Below, in pieces: positions 6,488 to 14,509 of a DNA stretch of 64,000 nt. The stretch is taken from positions 1,736,001 through 1,800,000 of the forward strand of contig CBDEUB010000002.1 in the NCBI GenBank assembly GCA_965243145.1, read 5' to 3'. The position numbers and the translations under genes are program-made. Each line of letters begins with the position of its first letter. Position 1 is the stretch's first letter. The notes below the pieces were generated by a model. It was given only the letters and a program-made list of their open reading frames with translations. It was not told where the DNA came from and searched no databases. Source of the stretch: CBDBLK01 sp965243145 (GTDB lineage: Bacteria > Bdellovibrionota > Bacteriovoracia > Bacteriovoracales > Bacteriovoracaceae).

Positions 6488-7996
6488 ATGTCTATGAATC
6501 CAGAAGAAATCACCAGCATTATCAAAGACCGCATCGCCAACTTTGAGATGCGCTTGCAAGTCGATGAAGTTGGCACAGTGCTCACCGTGGGGGACGGGAT
6601 TGCCCGCGTTTTCGGGTTGCGCACCGTGATGGCGGGGGAATTGGTGGAATTTGCCACCGGCACCAAGGGCATGGTTCTCAATTTGGAGGCCAACAATGTG
6701 GGTGTGGCCATCCTCGCCGACGACAACGCCATCAAAGAGGGCACTACGGTCAAGCGCACGGAAAAAATTGTGGAAGTTCCGGTGGGTGACACTTTGCTCG
6801 GCCGGGTAGTCAACGCCATCGGTGAACCCATCGACGGCAAAGGTGAGATAGGTGCGAAGGAAACCAGGCGGGTGGAAGTTAAGGCCCCGGGGATCATCCC
6901 CCGCAAGTCGGTACACGAACCCCTGCAAACCGGCCTCAAGGCCATCGACTCCATGATTCCCATCGGCCGTGGCCAGCGGGAATTGATCATCGGCGACCGT
7001 AAGACCGGCAAAACCGCTGTCGCCATCGACACCATCATCAACCAAAAGGGCAAGGATGTCGTGTGCATTTATGTGGCGATTGGGCAGAAGCAGTCCACCG
7101 TCAGGCAGGTCGCCCGCAAACTCACCGAGGCGGGGGCGATGGATTACACCACCATCATTTCGGCGACGGCCTCCCAAGCGGCACCCTTGCAGTTTTTGGC
7201 ACCTTATACGGGGTGTACCATGGGGGAATATTACCGCGACAATGGCAAGCACGCCGTGATCATCTACGACGATTTGACCAAGCAGGCCCAGGCCTATCGC
7301 CAAATGTCCCTCTTGCTCCGCCGTCCCCCTGGCCGTGAGGCCTTTCCCGGGGATGTGTTTTATCTCCATTCGAGACTGCTCGAACGGGCCGCCAAAATGT
7401 CCGATGCCAGAGGGGGGGGATCACTCACCGCCCTGCCGGTGATTGAAACTCAAGAAGGGGATGTTTCGGCCTATATCCCCACTAATGTGATCTCCATTAC
7501 CGATGGCCAAATTTTCTTGGAAACTGATTTATTCAATTCGGGGATTCGCCCTGCCGTCAATGTTGGCCTCTCGGTGTCGAGAGTGGGCGGGTCGGCGCAA
7601 ATTAAGGCGATGAAAAAAGTAGCGGGGACGCTGCGCTTGGATTTGGCCCAATACCGCGAATTGCAGGCCTTTGCCGCCTTTGGTTCCGACCTCGACGATG
7701 CCACTCGCCGCCAACTCGACCGCGGTGCCAGACTGGTGGAATTGCTCAAACAAAACCAGTACCTTCCTATGGATGTTATCGAACAAGTCATCGTCATCTA
7801 CGCTGCCACCAAAGGGCACCTCGACGCCGTTCCAGTGGACAAGGTACAGGAGGCGGAAAAGGATTTGCTCGACCACTTCAACCACCACCACGCCGATTTG
7901 GTGGGTTCCCTCAACCAATCCAAGGCCATTTCGGATGATCAGGCCGAAGAGATGGACAAAGTTATCAAAGATTTTTTGGCCACTAAGAAATATTAG
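6488..7996 (+). CDS. atpA: F0F1 ATP synthase subunit alpha
   Basis: Protein of 502 residues, full length. It has the N-terminal beta-barrel (DEVGTVLTVGDGIARVFGL), the Walker A loop GDRKTGKT at 169-176, the alpha signature region IRPAVNVGLSVSRVGGSAQ, and the helical C-terminus ending in VIKDFLATKKY. Alpha carries the non-catalytic nucleotide sites of F1. The ATG at 6488 was chosen over an in-frame upstream start at 6446 because AGGAAGAGG precedes it and the product then aligns with the family N-terminus. GGCC frequency is high here, as in the rest of the chromosome and in contrast to the neighbouring target 2. The gene is separated from atpH by about 2.5 kb of accessory genes. Confidence 0.98.
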   Translation: MSMNPEEITSIIKDRIANFEMRLQVDEVGTVLTVGDGIARVFGLRTVMAGELVEFATGTKGMVLNLEANNVGVAILADDNAIKEGTTVKRTEKIVEVPVGDTLLGRVVNAIGEPIDGKGEIGAKETRRVEVKAPGIIPRKSVHEPLQTGLKAIDSMIPIGRGQRELIIGDRKTGKTAVAIDTIINQKGKDVVCIYVAIGQKQSTVRQVARKLTEAGAMDYTTIISATASQAAPLQFLAPYTGCTMGEYYRDNGKHAVIIYDDLTKQAQAYRQMSLLLRRPPGREAFPGDVFYLHSRLLERAAKMSDARGGGSLTALPVIETQEGDVSAYIPTNVISITDGQIFLETDLFNSGIRPAVNVGLSVSRVGGSAQIKAMKKVAGTLRLDLAQYRELQAFAAFGSDLDDATRRQLDRGARLVELLKQNQYLPMDVIEQVIVIYAATKGHLDAVPVDKVQEAEKDLLDHFNHHHADLVGSLNQSKAISDDQAEEMDKVIKDFLATKKY

Positions 7997-8026
7997 GAAG
8001 TATTGGGCGGAAAGGGTGCATGAATT

Positions 8027-8896
8027 ATGGCCAACATTAAAGAACTCAAGAAAAAAATCAAGAGCACCAAGGGGACTTTGAAAATCACCACGGCGATGAA
8101 GTTGGTTTCGGCCGCCAAATTGGCCAAGGCCCAACACGCCATTCAGAGTGCACGCCCTTACGCCTGGGAACTGGAAGAAACTATCAAGACGGTTTCGACA
8201 CTGCTGGAAAGTTATACCCACCGCTATTTGCAGGCAGATGCTTCCAACAAGCGATCAGTGCTTTTGGTGATTTCCGCCAACAAGGGCCTCTGCGGAGGGT
8301 ACAATTCTCAATTGGCCAAGGAAGTCCGGCGCTATCTGGCGGAAAGCGATGAAGAATTTAAAGTTTATTTTATCGGCCGCAAAGTTAGGGAATTGTTGCA
8401 GGGCCAGGTCAATGAGGGAAAGTTTTTTCAGTTTGAGCGCATCGAACCCAGCTATCAGGAAATGCAAAAAGTGGCAGCAGAATTGGCGGAGCTTTTTGCC
8501 TCAGGAGAATGGGGGCAAGTTTCCGTCGCCTACAATGTTTTCCGTTCCGCCATTTCTTTTCAACCGACGGTGAAAAAGGTTTTGCCCATCGTTTTGGAGC
8601 AGGCGGAAAAAGAGCGCTTGCGGAAAGAATTTCTCTTCGATTTCAAATATGAACCGGGGCCGCGTGAAATTTTGGATGCGCTTATCCCTGAGGCCTATTT
8701 GAGTGCCGTGTACACCTGCCTTTTAGATGCTCTGGCGGCGGAGCACGGGTCGCGCATGGCCGCCATGGACAGTGCCGTCACCAATTGCAAAGAGGCGATC
8801 CAATCCCTCACTTTAAAGATGAACAAATTGAGACAAGCGGCGATTACGACGGAACTCATAGAAGTCGTCTCCGGTGCGGAGTCTCTCAATGCTTAA
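8027..8896 (+). CDS. atpG: F0F1 ATP synthase subunit gamma
   Basis: Protein of 289 residues. The N-terminal helix KELKKKIKSTKGTLKITTAMKLVSAAKLAKA and the C-terminal helix containing MAAMDSAVTNCKEAIQSLT followed by KMNKLRQAAITTELIEVVSGAESL are the conserved rotor-shaft coiled coil. The central Rossmann-like part contains SANKGLCGGYNS. Gamma rotates inside the alpha/beta hexamer and couples proton flow to catalysis. The gene lies 30 bp after atpA and 20 bp before atpD in the normal order with no insertion, so this part of the operon is undisturbed. Confidence 0.97.
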   Translation: MANIKELKKKIKSTKGTLKITTAMKLVSAAKLAKAQHAIQSARPYAWELEETIKTVSTLLESYTHRYLQADASNKRSVLLVISANKGLCGGYNSQLAKEVRRYLAESDEEFKVYFIGRKVRELLQGQVNEGKFFQFERIEPSYQEMQKVAAELAELFASGEWGQVSVAYNVFRSAISFQPTVKKVLPIVLEQAEKERLRKEFLFDFKYEPGPREILDALIPEAYLSAVYTCLLDALAAEHGSRMAAMDSAVTNCKEAIQSLTLKMNKLRQAAITTELIEVVSGAESLNA

Positions 8897-8916
8897 AGCA
8901 GTACAGGAGCTAATCA

Positions 8917-10335
8917 ATGTCTGAAGGAATTGTTAAACAAGTCATGGGGCCAGTGGTGGATGTGGAATTTGCCGATGGCCAAGTGCCCGCCATCTATACC
9001 GCCCTTCGCGTAACCAACAAGGTGATCGACAACCGCCCCGGCAATTTGGTTCTCGAAGTGGCCCAACACCTCGGCGACAACATGGTGAGGGCCATCGCCA
9101 TGGACGCTTCGGAGGGATTGTCGCGCGGCCAAAAGGTGGAAAATACGGGAGGCCCCATTCAGGCCCCAGTGGGGAAGGAAGTCCTCGGCCGCATTATCAA
9201 TGTCACCGGAGAACCCATCGACGAAGTGGGGGCGTTGAAGGCCAAAAAATCTTATCCCATTCACCGCCACGCTCCCGCTTTTGAAAAGCAGTCCACGGAA
9301 AAAGAACCATTCTTTACCGGCATCAAGGTCATCGACTTGTTGGCCCCCTACCTCAAGGGTGGCAAAATTGGCCTTTTCGGCGGTGCTGGCGTGGGAAAGA
9401 CTGTCCTCATTATGGAATTGATCAACAATATCGCCACTCAACACGGTGGTTTTTCCGTCTTTGCCGGAGTGGGTGAACGAACCCGCGAGGGCAACGACCT
9501 CTACTACGAAATGAAAGAATCCGGCGTGCTCGACAAAACCGCCCTGGTCTACGGACAGATGAACGAACCTCCGGGGGCGCGGGCGCGGGTGGCACTGACG
9601 GGACTCTCTGTTGCGGAGTATTTCCGCGACGAAGAAAAGCAGGATGTACTCTTTTTTATCGACAATATCTTTCGCTTTACCCAGGCCGGGTCGGAAGTCT
9701 CCGCCCTCCTCGGGCGCATCCCCTCGGCGGTGGGATACCAACCTACTTTGGGCACAGAAATGGGGGCCATGCAGGAGCGGATTACCTCCACCGACGACGG
9801 CTCAATTACCTCGATTCAAGCGGTCTATGTTCCCGCTGACGACTACACCGACCCCGCCCCAGCGACGACTTTTGCCCACCTCGATGCCACCACCGAACTC
9901 TCCCGCCAAATCGCCGAGTTGGGCATCTATCCGGCGGTTGACCCCCTCTCCTCTTCCTCTTCCGTTTTGGCCCCCGAAATTGTGGGCGACGAACATTATC
10001 AAGTGGCCCGTTCTGTGCAGGCCATACTCCAGCGCTACAAAGAATTGCAGGACATTATCGCCATTTTGGGTATGGACGAACTTTCCGAAGACGACAAAAT
10101 TCTGGTGGCGCGCGCCCGCAAAGTGCAAAAATTTCTCTCCCAGCCTTTCTTTGTCGCTGAACAATTTACCGGCATCTCTGGCCAATTCGTCAAAATCGAA
10201 GACACCATTGCCGCTTTCAAGGCCATCCTCGCTGGAGAGTGCGACGATCTCCCCGAACAGGCCTTTTATTTAGTGGGCGGCCTGGATATGGTTAAGGAAA
10301 AGGCACAGAAGTTGAGCGTGGGGGCGACAGCGTAG
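8917..10335 (+). CDS. atpD: F0F1 ATP synthase subunit beta
   Basis: Protein of 472 residues, full length, with the catalytic Walker A loop GGAGVGKT (155-162), the GERTREGNDLYYEM segment that contains the catalytic glutamate region, Walker B VLFFIDNIFRFTQ, and the family signature leading to PAVDPLSSSS. Beta holds the three catalytic sites of F1. It follows atpG closely. In most bacteria atpC is next, but here an unknown exported protein gene and DGR target 3 occupy the atpD-atpC junction, leaving the two 1.3 kb apart. Confidence 0.98.
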   Translation: MSEGIVKQVMGPVVDVEFADGQVPAIYTALRVTNKVIDNRPGNLVLEVAQHLGDNMVRAIAMDASEGLSRGQKVENTGGPIQAPVGKEVLGRIINVTGEPIDEVGALKAKKSYPIHRHAPAFEKQSTEKEPFFTGIKVIDLLAPYLKGGKIGLFGGAGVGKTVLIMELINNIATQHGGFSVFAGVGERTREGNDLYYEMKESGVLDKTALVYGQMNEPPGARARVALTGLSVAEYFRDEEKQDVLFFIDNIFRFTQAGSEVSALLGRIPSAVGYQPTLGTEMGAMQERITSTDDGSITSIQAVYVPADDYTDPAPATTFAHLDATTELSRQIAELGIYPAVDPLSSSSSVLAPEIVGDEHYQVARSVQAILQRYKELQDIIAILGMDELSEDDKILVARARKVQKFLSQPFFVAEQFTGISGQFVKIEDTIAAFKAILAGECDDLPEQAFYLVGGLDMVKEKAQKLSVGATA

Positions 10336-10352
10336 AGACTTGGAGAAGTGAG

Positions 10353-10871
10353 ATGGGGCCTTATCAAAAATATTTTTGCTTTTTATTTGCTTTTTTCACC
10401 GTTTTTTCTGCAAAGGCAGTTGATAATAACTGCAACTTAGATTTGATAAATTTTAAGGCCTCTGTTGAAGTGAAAGATACGCAAACCTTGGGTTATGTTA
10501 AACGCCTTTTAATTACATTGCAGGTAATTATTGATCGACATAACTTGGAGAGTCTTTTACCCATTTATGCTTACGATTCCCGATTGTTGTGTAATGGACA
10601 AGATTCTTTTTGGAAAGATGAAAACAAGATTGTTATTGAGGATTACCACCAAGGCCCATATTCCCTCGTCGTTGAAAAATCTCCCGGCGTTTTTAGGGCC
10701 TTTTACTTTGCAAAATTGGATCGGGCCGTCCAGGCCGCAAAAGAATGTGAATTGTTGTGTGGGGATAACAGTCAGTGGCCATCTGACCGCTGGTTCTTGG
10801 GTTCGACCTATCCGATTCTCGTGCTGAACAAATATAAAAAAGAGAGGTCGTTTCTTTACGAATACCCTTAA
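10353..10871 (+). CDS. Unknown exported protein between atpD and DGR target 3
   Basis: Protein of 172 residues, not recognised. It has a clear signal peptide (KYFCFLFAFFTVFSAKAV, about 6-23), a region of mixed helix, and several cysteines (NNC, LLC, KEC, LLC) that could form disulphides in the periplasm. A ribosome site (TTGGAGAAG) precedes the ATG. The gene begins 17 bp after atpD and ends 13 bp before DGR target 3, which has AAAGGAGG, so these two probably entered the operon together. A partner role for the variable protein is possible but not shown by the sequence. Codon and GGCC use resemble the host more than targets 1 and 2 do. Confidence 0.75.
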   Translation: MGPYQKYFCFLFAFFTVFSAKAVDNNCNLDLINFKASVEVKDTQTLGYVKRLLITLQVIIDRHNLESLLPIYAYDSRLLCNGQDSFWKDENKIVIEDYHQGPYSLVVEKSPGVFRAFYFAKLDRAVQAAKECELLCGDNSQWPSDRWFLGSTYPILVLNKYKKERSFLYEYP

Positions 10872-10884
10872 AGGAGGACAAGTT

Positions 10885-11631
10885 ATGAATTTTGCAGAAT
10901 TTTTCAGGAAAGTGGTTTTTGCGCTAGTTGCGCTTCTCGCCGGTACAGCTTTTGCTGGCCAAGAAATGGAGTTTGTCACCATTCCCGAGGGAGCGAATCC
11001 TGCGAAGGCCATGATTGGAATCCCGATTAAAGTGATTCAGAGCTTTGAAATGCAAACCACGGAAGTGACGCAGTTACAGTGGTTTAAAGTGATGGGGGAT
11101 AATCCTTCCTATTTTAAAAACGAGGAAGACTGTAAAATGGAACACCGAGTGGTTGAGGGAATTAAACTTTGCCCGGGCCATCCGGTGGAGAGAGTTTCAC
11201 GGAATGATGTTCAGAAATTTATCACCGAGTACAATCAACAAAGAAATGACGGGTACACTTACCGTTTGCCCACAGAAGTGGAGTGGGAGTATGCCGCCAG
11301 GGCGGGAACAACGACGGCCTACTCTTTTGGAGATGATGCATTGGATATTCGTGCTTACGCTTGGTTTTGGAATAACTCGGGTGACAGCACTCATCAGGTG
11401 GGACAAAAGCGCACCAATCCATGGGGCCTGTACGATATTCACGGCAATGTGTGGGAATGGGTGCAGGAAGTTGCTTCCAGTGATAGTGGCCGTTATTGCA
11501 CTATCCGTGGCGGTGGATGGAATAACTACGCTGTCCGTTTGCGTTCCGATTTTCGCTACGATGGCCTTCCTTGCTACAGGTATGACTTCGTTGGGTTTCG
11601 TTTGGTGAGGACAGAGGTACCGAAAACATGA
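10885..11631 (+). CDS. DGR target 3: exported FGE-sulfatase/C-type-lectin-fold protein
   Basis: Protein of 248 residues. Signal peptide (about 1-24, ending TAFAGQ), then a shortened FGE-sulfatase domain: MEFVTIPEGANPAKAMIG replaces the usual MGSPE block, followed by TEVTQLQWFKVMGDNPSYF, RLPTEVEWEYAARAGTTTAYSFG, YDIHGNVWEWVQE and the terminal RGGGW block. The VR occupies residues 201-242. Its stop overlaps the atpC ATG (ATGA), so it is translationally coupled to the epsilon subunit and well integrated in the operon. Its VR is the most diverged of the five, with many non-adenine differences, and its GGCC frequency (7 in 747 bp) is closer to the host's. Both facts suggest it is the longest-resident target. 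Confidence 0.88.
   Translation: MNFAEFFRKVVFALVALLAGTAFAGQEMEFVTIPEGANPAKAMIGIPIKVIQSFEMQTTEVTQLQWFKVMGDNPSYFKNEEDCKMEHRVVEGIKLCPGHPVERVSRNDVQKFITEYNQQRNDGYTYRLPTEVEWEYAARAGTTTAYSFGDDALDIRAYAWFWNNSGDSTHQVGQKRTNPWGLYDIHGNVWEWVQEVASSDSGRYCTIRGGGWNNYAVRLRSDFRYDGLPCYRYDFVGFRLVRTEVPKT
11485..11609 (+). repeat. Variable repeat VR3 of target 3 (diverged)
   Basis: 125 bp, colinear with the TR without indels but with many substitutions at non-adenine positions as well as adenines; for example the GTCGTTCGTGG stretch reads ACTATCCGTGG. The conserved frame CGTGGCGG, TTGCGTTC and TTTGGTGAG anchors the alignment. It may be an old or no longer homed VR. Confidence 0.75.
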
Positions 11632-12050
11632 ACTTTTTTACCGTCGATTTACTCACTCCCAACCGAGTCGTGGCGCAAAATATCCCCGCCGAATCTTTGC
11701 TTATGCCCACTGTGCGGGGGCAAATGAATGTCCTCCCTGAGCACACTCACATGATCGCCCAACTCGCCGTGGGCCAAATTTCTGTTTTTGGCGGTGCCGG
11801 CGACCCCGATCGCCATTTTGCCGTTTCTTACGGCGTTGGAAAAGTTTTGGGGAATAAAGTCACCATTCTCTCCCACACTTTGGAAGAACACCACGAAGTT
11901 GACCGCGCCAGGGCCGAGTTGGCCCTAAAGCATGCCCTCGAACGCTTGCAAGGGGGAAGTGGCCCCATGAGCGACGAAGAAATCACCAAATTCCACAGAA
12001 AAGCGGAAAGGGCCAAGTTGCGTATTCAATTAGCGGAATCAGTTAAGTAA
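11628..12050 (+). CDS. atpC: F0F1 ATP synthase subunit epsilon
   Basis: Protein of 140 residues with the epsilon beta-sandwich (FFTVDLLTPNRVVAQNIPAESLLMPTVRGQMNVLPEHTHMIAQL) and the two-helix C-terminal part. Epsilon is the regulatory rotor subunit that can inhibit ATP hydrolysis. The segment GQMNVLPEHTHM is the conserved family signature. The ATG overlaps the stop of DGR target 3, so its translation now depends on that gene. This is the last ATP synthase gene in the window; genes a, c and i are not seen. Confidence 0.95.
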   Translation: MNFFTVDLLTPNRVVAQNIPAESLLMPTVRGQMNVLPEHTHMIAQLAVGQISVFGGAGDPDRHFAVSYGVGKVLGNKVTILSHTLEEHHEVDRARAELALKHALERLQGGSGPMSDEEITKFHRKAERAKLRIQLAESVK

Positions 12051-12252
12051 TTTCCGGTACTTGGCCCATTTGACTATCCATATTCGGCCAGTGGCCTGGG
12101 GCCGCCTACTCATTCTCAAAACGAATTTCTTTGCCTGGCCACCTGCAAACGCCCGTTGGCCACTCTAAAAACACCTTTGTTGGCCACAAATCAGCTTGCA
12201 GCAAGGCCTTCCCCGTTGTTCTCTGGAGGGATAGACTGAGACAATAGTAGGG
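12051..12252. other. Intergenic DNA dense in GGCC
   Basis: About 200 bp between atpC and the next gene with no clear gene, terminator or consensus promoter. GGCC occurs eight times (about 0.6 expected for this length and composition), in contexts such as TTGGCC, CGGCCA and AAGGCC, showing that the GGCC excess is not only a codon effect. A CTGGAGGG block lies near 12222. Confidence 0.7.
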
Positions 12253-14457
12253 ATGTCAATGGAGATTAAAAGTTTTTTCCTTCTCGTGCTCTACGCATTT
12301 GTGGAACTTTTTCTCGGTTCAGGTGGGGCGGTTTCGTTGATTCCTGGATTGGAACGAGACGAAGAAAAGGCCATTTCCATTGACTTGACCCAGGCCCTCA
12401 CTAGCGCTCGCAAACTCGGCCAAAACCTTGCCCAAGTCGAGATGCCCAAAATCAGCTTTAGGGCCACTGGCCTGACCCCGGCCCCGGCAAAAAAAATTGG
12501 CCCAACAAAAGTGATAAGGGCCAAGAAGGGGATCGCCCCTCAAATGAAAAAAGTGGCCATTCAACCGTCCCCCAAAGAAGTGCGTTCAAGTGATACTTCT
12601 TTGTTGCTCGGAAATGAAGAAATTGCAGTAGCGAAAAAAATTCAAAACAGTGATGTACTTGAGGCCATAGATGACCGGCAAATGATCCAACACTACGGGT
12701 TTACTGCCGATGTTCCTCAAATCGTCGCTTGGAACGACTATTTTAAAACATTGGATTTAGATGGCCGTCTCGCCCGCTTGAAAAAAGAAGAGGCCTCCAG
12801 GCAGTTGCTGGCCAGGCAAAAAGAAGAGGCCACCGGACAATTGTTGGCCGAACAGAAAGATGTTCCGCTTTCCGTTCCGTCGGCAGAAACTCTTTCTACT
12901 GCCACCGCTTCCCATGCGAATAATGATGACACCCCTGTTTTTTATGAATATGCACAAAAGGAAGGCCAAAAAGATATTCAAGGTGCTGCTGTTGAAGTTG
13001 AAGACCGCGTGACGGAAACCCGTTCGGGCCTTGTCGCCGGTAGTGAACCGCTGGCATCGCCTGCGTCTCTGGCCATTGGGCAGGCGGCCCCGGAAACGCC
13101 CACTTCGAGAAAAGTGGCACCACCCGTGCACAATTCCATTGATCGCCTCGGCCAGGCCCCGCTTTCGTCTGTGGTTAATCGGGCCATTCACCGGGAGATC
13201 AAAAACTTGGCCAATCCCAAGAGGCGAGTGGCCAGTCAAACCCCCTCGCTGACCCCTTTGGATACTCACCAAGTTGTCATGGCCAACCAGGCGATGAGTA
13301 TTCAAATGGCGGCCCAACGGGAATCTTCAGTTATCTTGCACGCTTCTCAAGCGGAAATTAATGGCAATAGTGGACGCACTATCTCATCCTTCCAATTTAT
13401 TCCCGACTACGACAAAAACCAGACCTTCAATGCCGACGAAGCGGGAAATATCTCCTTTAGTGAATTGCTCAACGATTCGCATTCTCTTTTGCGGGGTACT
13501 CTTATCCGCTATGGAATGATGCGAACCAAGGTGGAAATTCCCCTTGCCCAAGGTACTTATGACTTGACTGTGCCGATGCTGACTCAGGAAACGATCGGGC
13601 GATTTGTTGGTGAAAATGGCATTGGACAGTATGGCGGTTTCATTCTCGTCGATTTGGACGAAGGCCTTGAAGATGTCGATATTGACCGCCAATATCAGGG
13701 CCGAGTTTTTCTCGACCGGAACTTCAAAGTCGTCGAGTCCCCAAAAGATTGCCGTTACATTTTTTACGCCGGTGTCGATGCGGGCAATGTTCTTATGCGC
13801 TTTCTCCTACCCGATGGCCGAAGCACCTACAAAATAAGTCATGTCGTTTCGGATGAAGTGCTTTTTGAACAGGGCCGCCTCTCGCCCGCCGAACTCAAGG
13901 CCATTTCCCTTTTTGAAAGGCACTCTTTGGGCCTTAAAGCATCGGAGTTGGAAGTCGCTCAAGAGAGTCTTGGGGTTTTCAATGCCGATGTTGCCTTCAC
14001 GAAAGAGGGCCTCAACCGCTTTGAGGCGGAATTTCCCGTCCGCCCACTGGGTGCTCGCCACTTCGTCGATTTGGCCCGCCCCGATGGCCGTCTTTTTGTC
14101 GGCTTAAATTCTCAAGACGAATTGGAAATTCCCAGCGAAGACTTCATCGAAAATATCCTTTCCGTACACCAACTCGACAATTTGGAGGGGCCATGTATTG
14201 TCCAGATCAATCTCGCCAAAACTCTGCAAACTTTCAGTGTCGATGGTGATGACCGCCACGGTGCTATGTCTTTTAGAAAAACCTTCCTCGACAAAAACGG
14301 CATTTTCTCAGAAGAAGTCACCGGCGTTTCCCAAAAGGCCTTCCTCATCGGCGAAACCCCCGGCGTGTTCAACATCAGGGCCGAATACCAAGACGGCACG
14401 GCCGACTACCTCCAATCTTTCTGTTCTGAATCCGCGTATCTTGTCGAAGTGCTCTAA
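12253..14457 (+). CDS. Unknown 734-residue envelope protein upstream of lipoprotein DGR targets
   Basis: Not recognised. The N-terminus has a hydrophobic segment (about 6-28, FFLLVLYAFVELFLG), a signal anchor or signal peptide. Residues 30-370 are low-complexity and rich in Ala, Lys, Glu and Pro, including a near-repeat (KEEASRQLLARQ / KEEATGQLLAEQ at about 178-200). The C-terminal half (about 380-734) is a more ordinary globular, probably beta-rich region with segments such as GENGIGQYGGFILVDLDEG and GETPGVFNIRAEYQDG. Its architecture, a membrane anchor, a long linker and an outer globular part, would suit an envelope-spanning or surface protein. Part of its 3' end is duplicated between DGR targets 4 and 5. 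Start ATG at 12253, with only a weak ribosome site. Confidence 0.8.
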   Translation: MSMEIKSFFLLVLYAFVELFLGSGGAVSLIPGLERDEEKAISIDLTQALTSARKLGQNLAQVEMPKISFRATGLTPAPAKKIGPTKVIRAKKGIAPQMKKVAIQPSPKEVRSSDTSLLLGNEEIAVAKKIQNSDVLEAIDDRQMIQHYGFTADVPQIVAWNDYFKTLDLDGRLARLKKEEASRQLLARQKEEATGQLLAEQKDVPLSVPSAETLSTATASHANNDDTPVFYEYAQKEGQKDIQGAAVEVEDRVTETRSGLVAGSEPLASPASLAIGQAAPETPTSRKVAPPVHNSIDRLGQAPLSSVVNRAIHREIKNLANPKRRVASQTPSLTPLDTHQVVMANQAMSIQMAAQRESSVILHASQAEINGNSGRTISSFQFIPDYDKNQTFNADEAGNISFSELLNDSHSLLRGTLIRYGMMRTKVEIPLAQGTYDLTVPMLTQETIGRFVGENGIGQYGGFILVDLDEGLEDVDIDRQYQGRVFLDRNFKVVESPKDCRYIFYAGVDAGNVLMRFLLPDGRSTYKISHVVSDEVLFEQGRLSPAELKAISLFERHSLGLKASELEVAQESLGVFNADVAFTKEGLNRFEAEFPVRPLGARHFVDLARPDGRLFVGLNSQDELEIPSEDFIENILSVHQLDNLEGPCIVQINLAKTLQTFSVDGDDRHGAMSFRKTFLDKNGIFSEEVTGVSQKAFLIGETPGVFNIRAEYQDGTADYLQSFCSESAYLVEVL

Positions 14458-14470
14458 AAAAATGTATAAT
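14441..14470 (+). promoter_or_regulatory. Possible promoter for DGR targets 4 and 5
   Basis: TTGTCG (14441-14446), an 18-bp spacer, and a perfect TATAAT (14465-14470). It overlaps the end of the 734-codon gene and lies about 40 bp before target 4. Confidence 0.5.
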
Positions 14471-14509
14471 GAGCAATGAACTATTTTCTAACGCAAAAGA
14501 GGGGAAATG

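Noticed and set aside
12778..12860. Tandem repeat within the 734-codon gene as a phase-variable tract
   Set aside because: It is only a two-copy, imperfect 15-codon repeat (KEEASRQ / KEEATGQ) and its unit is a multiple of three, so no phase switching is expected.
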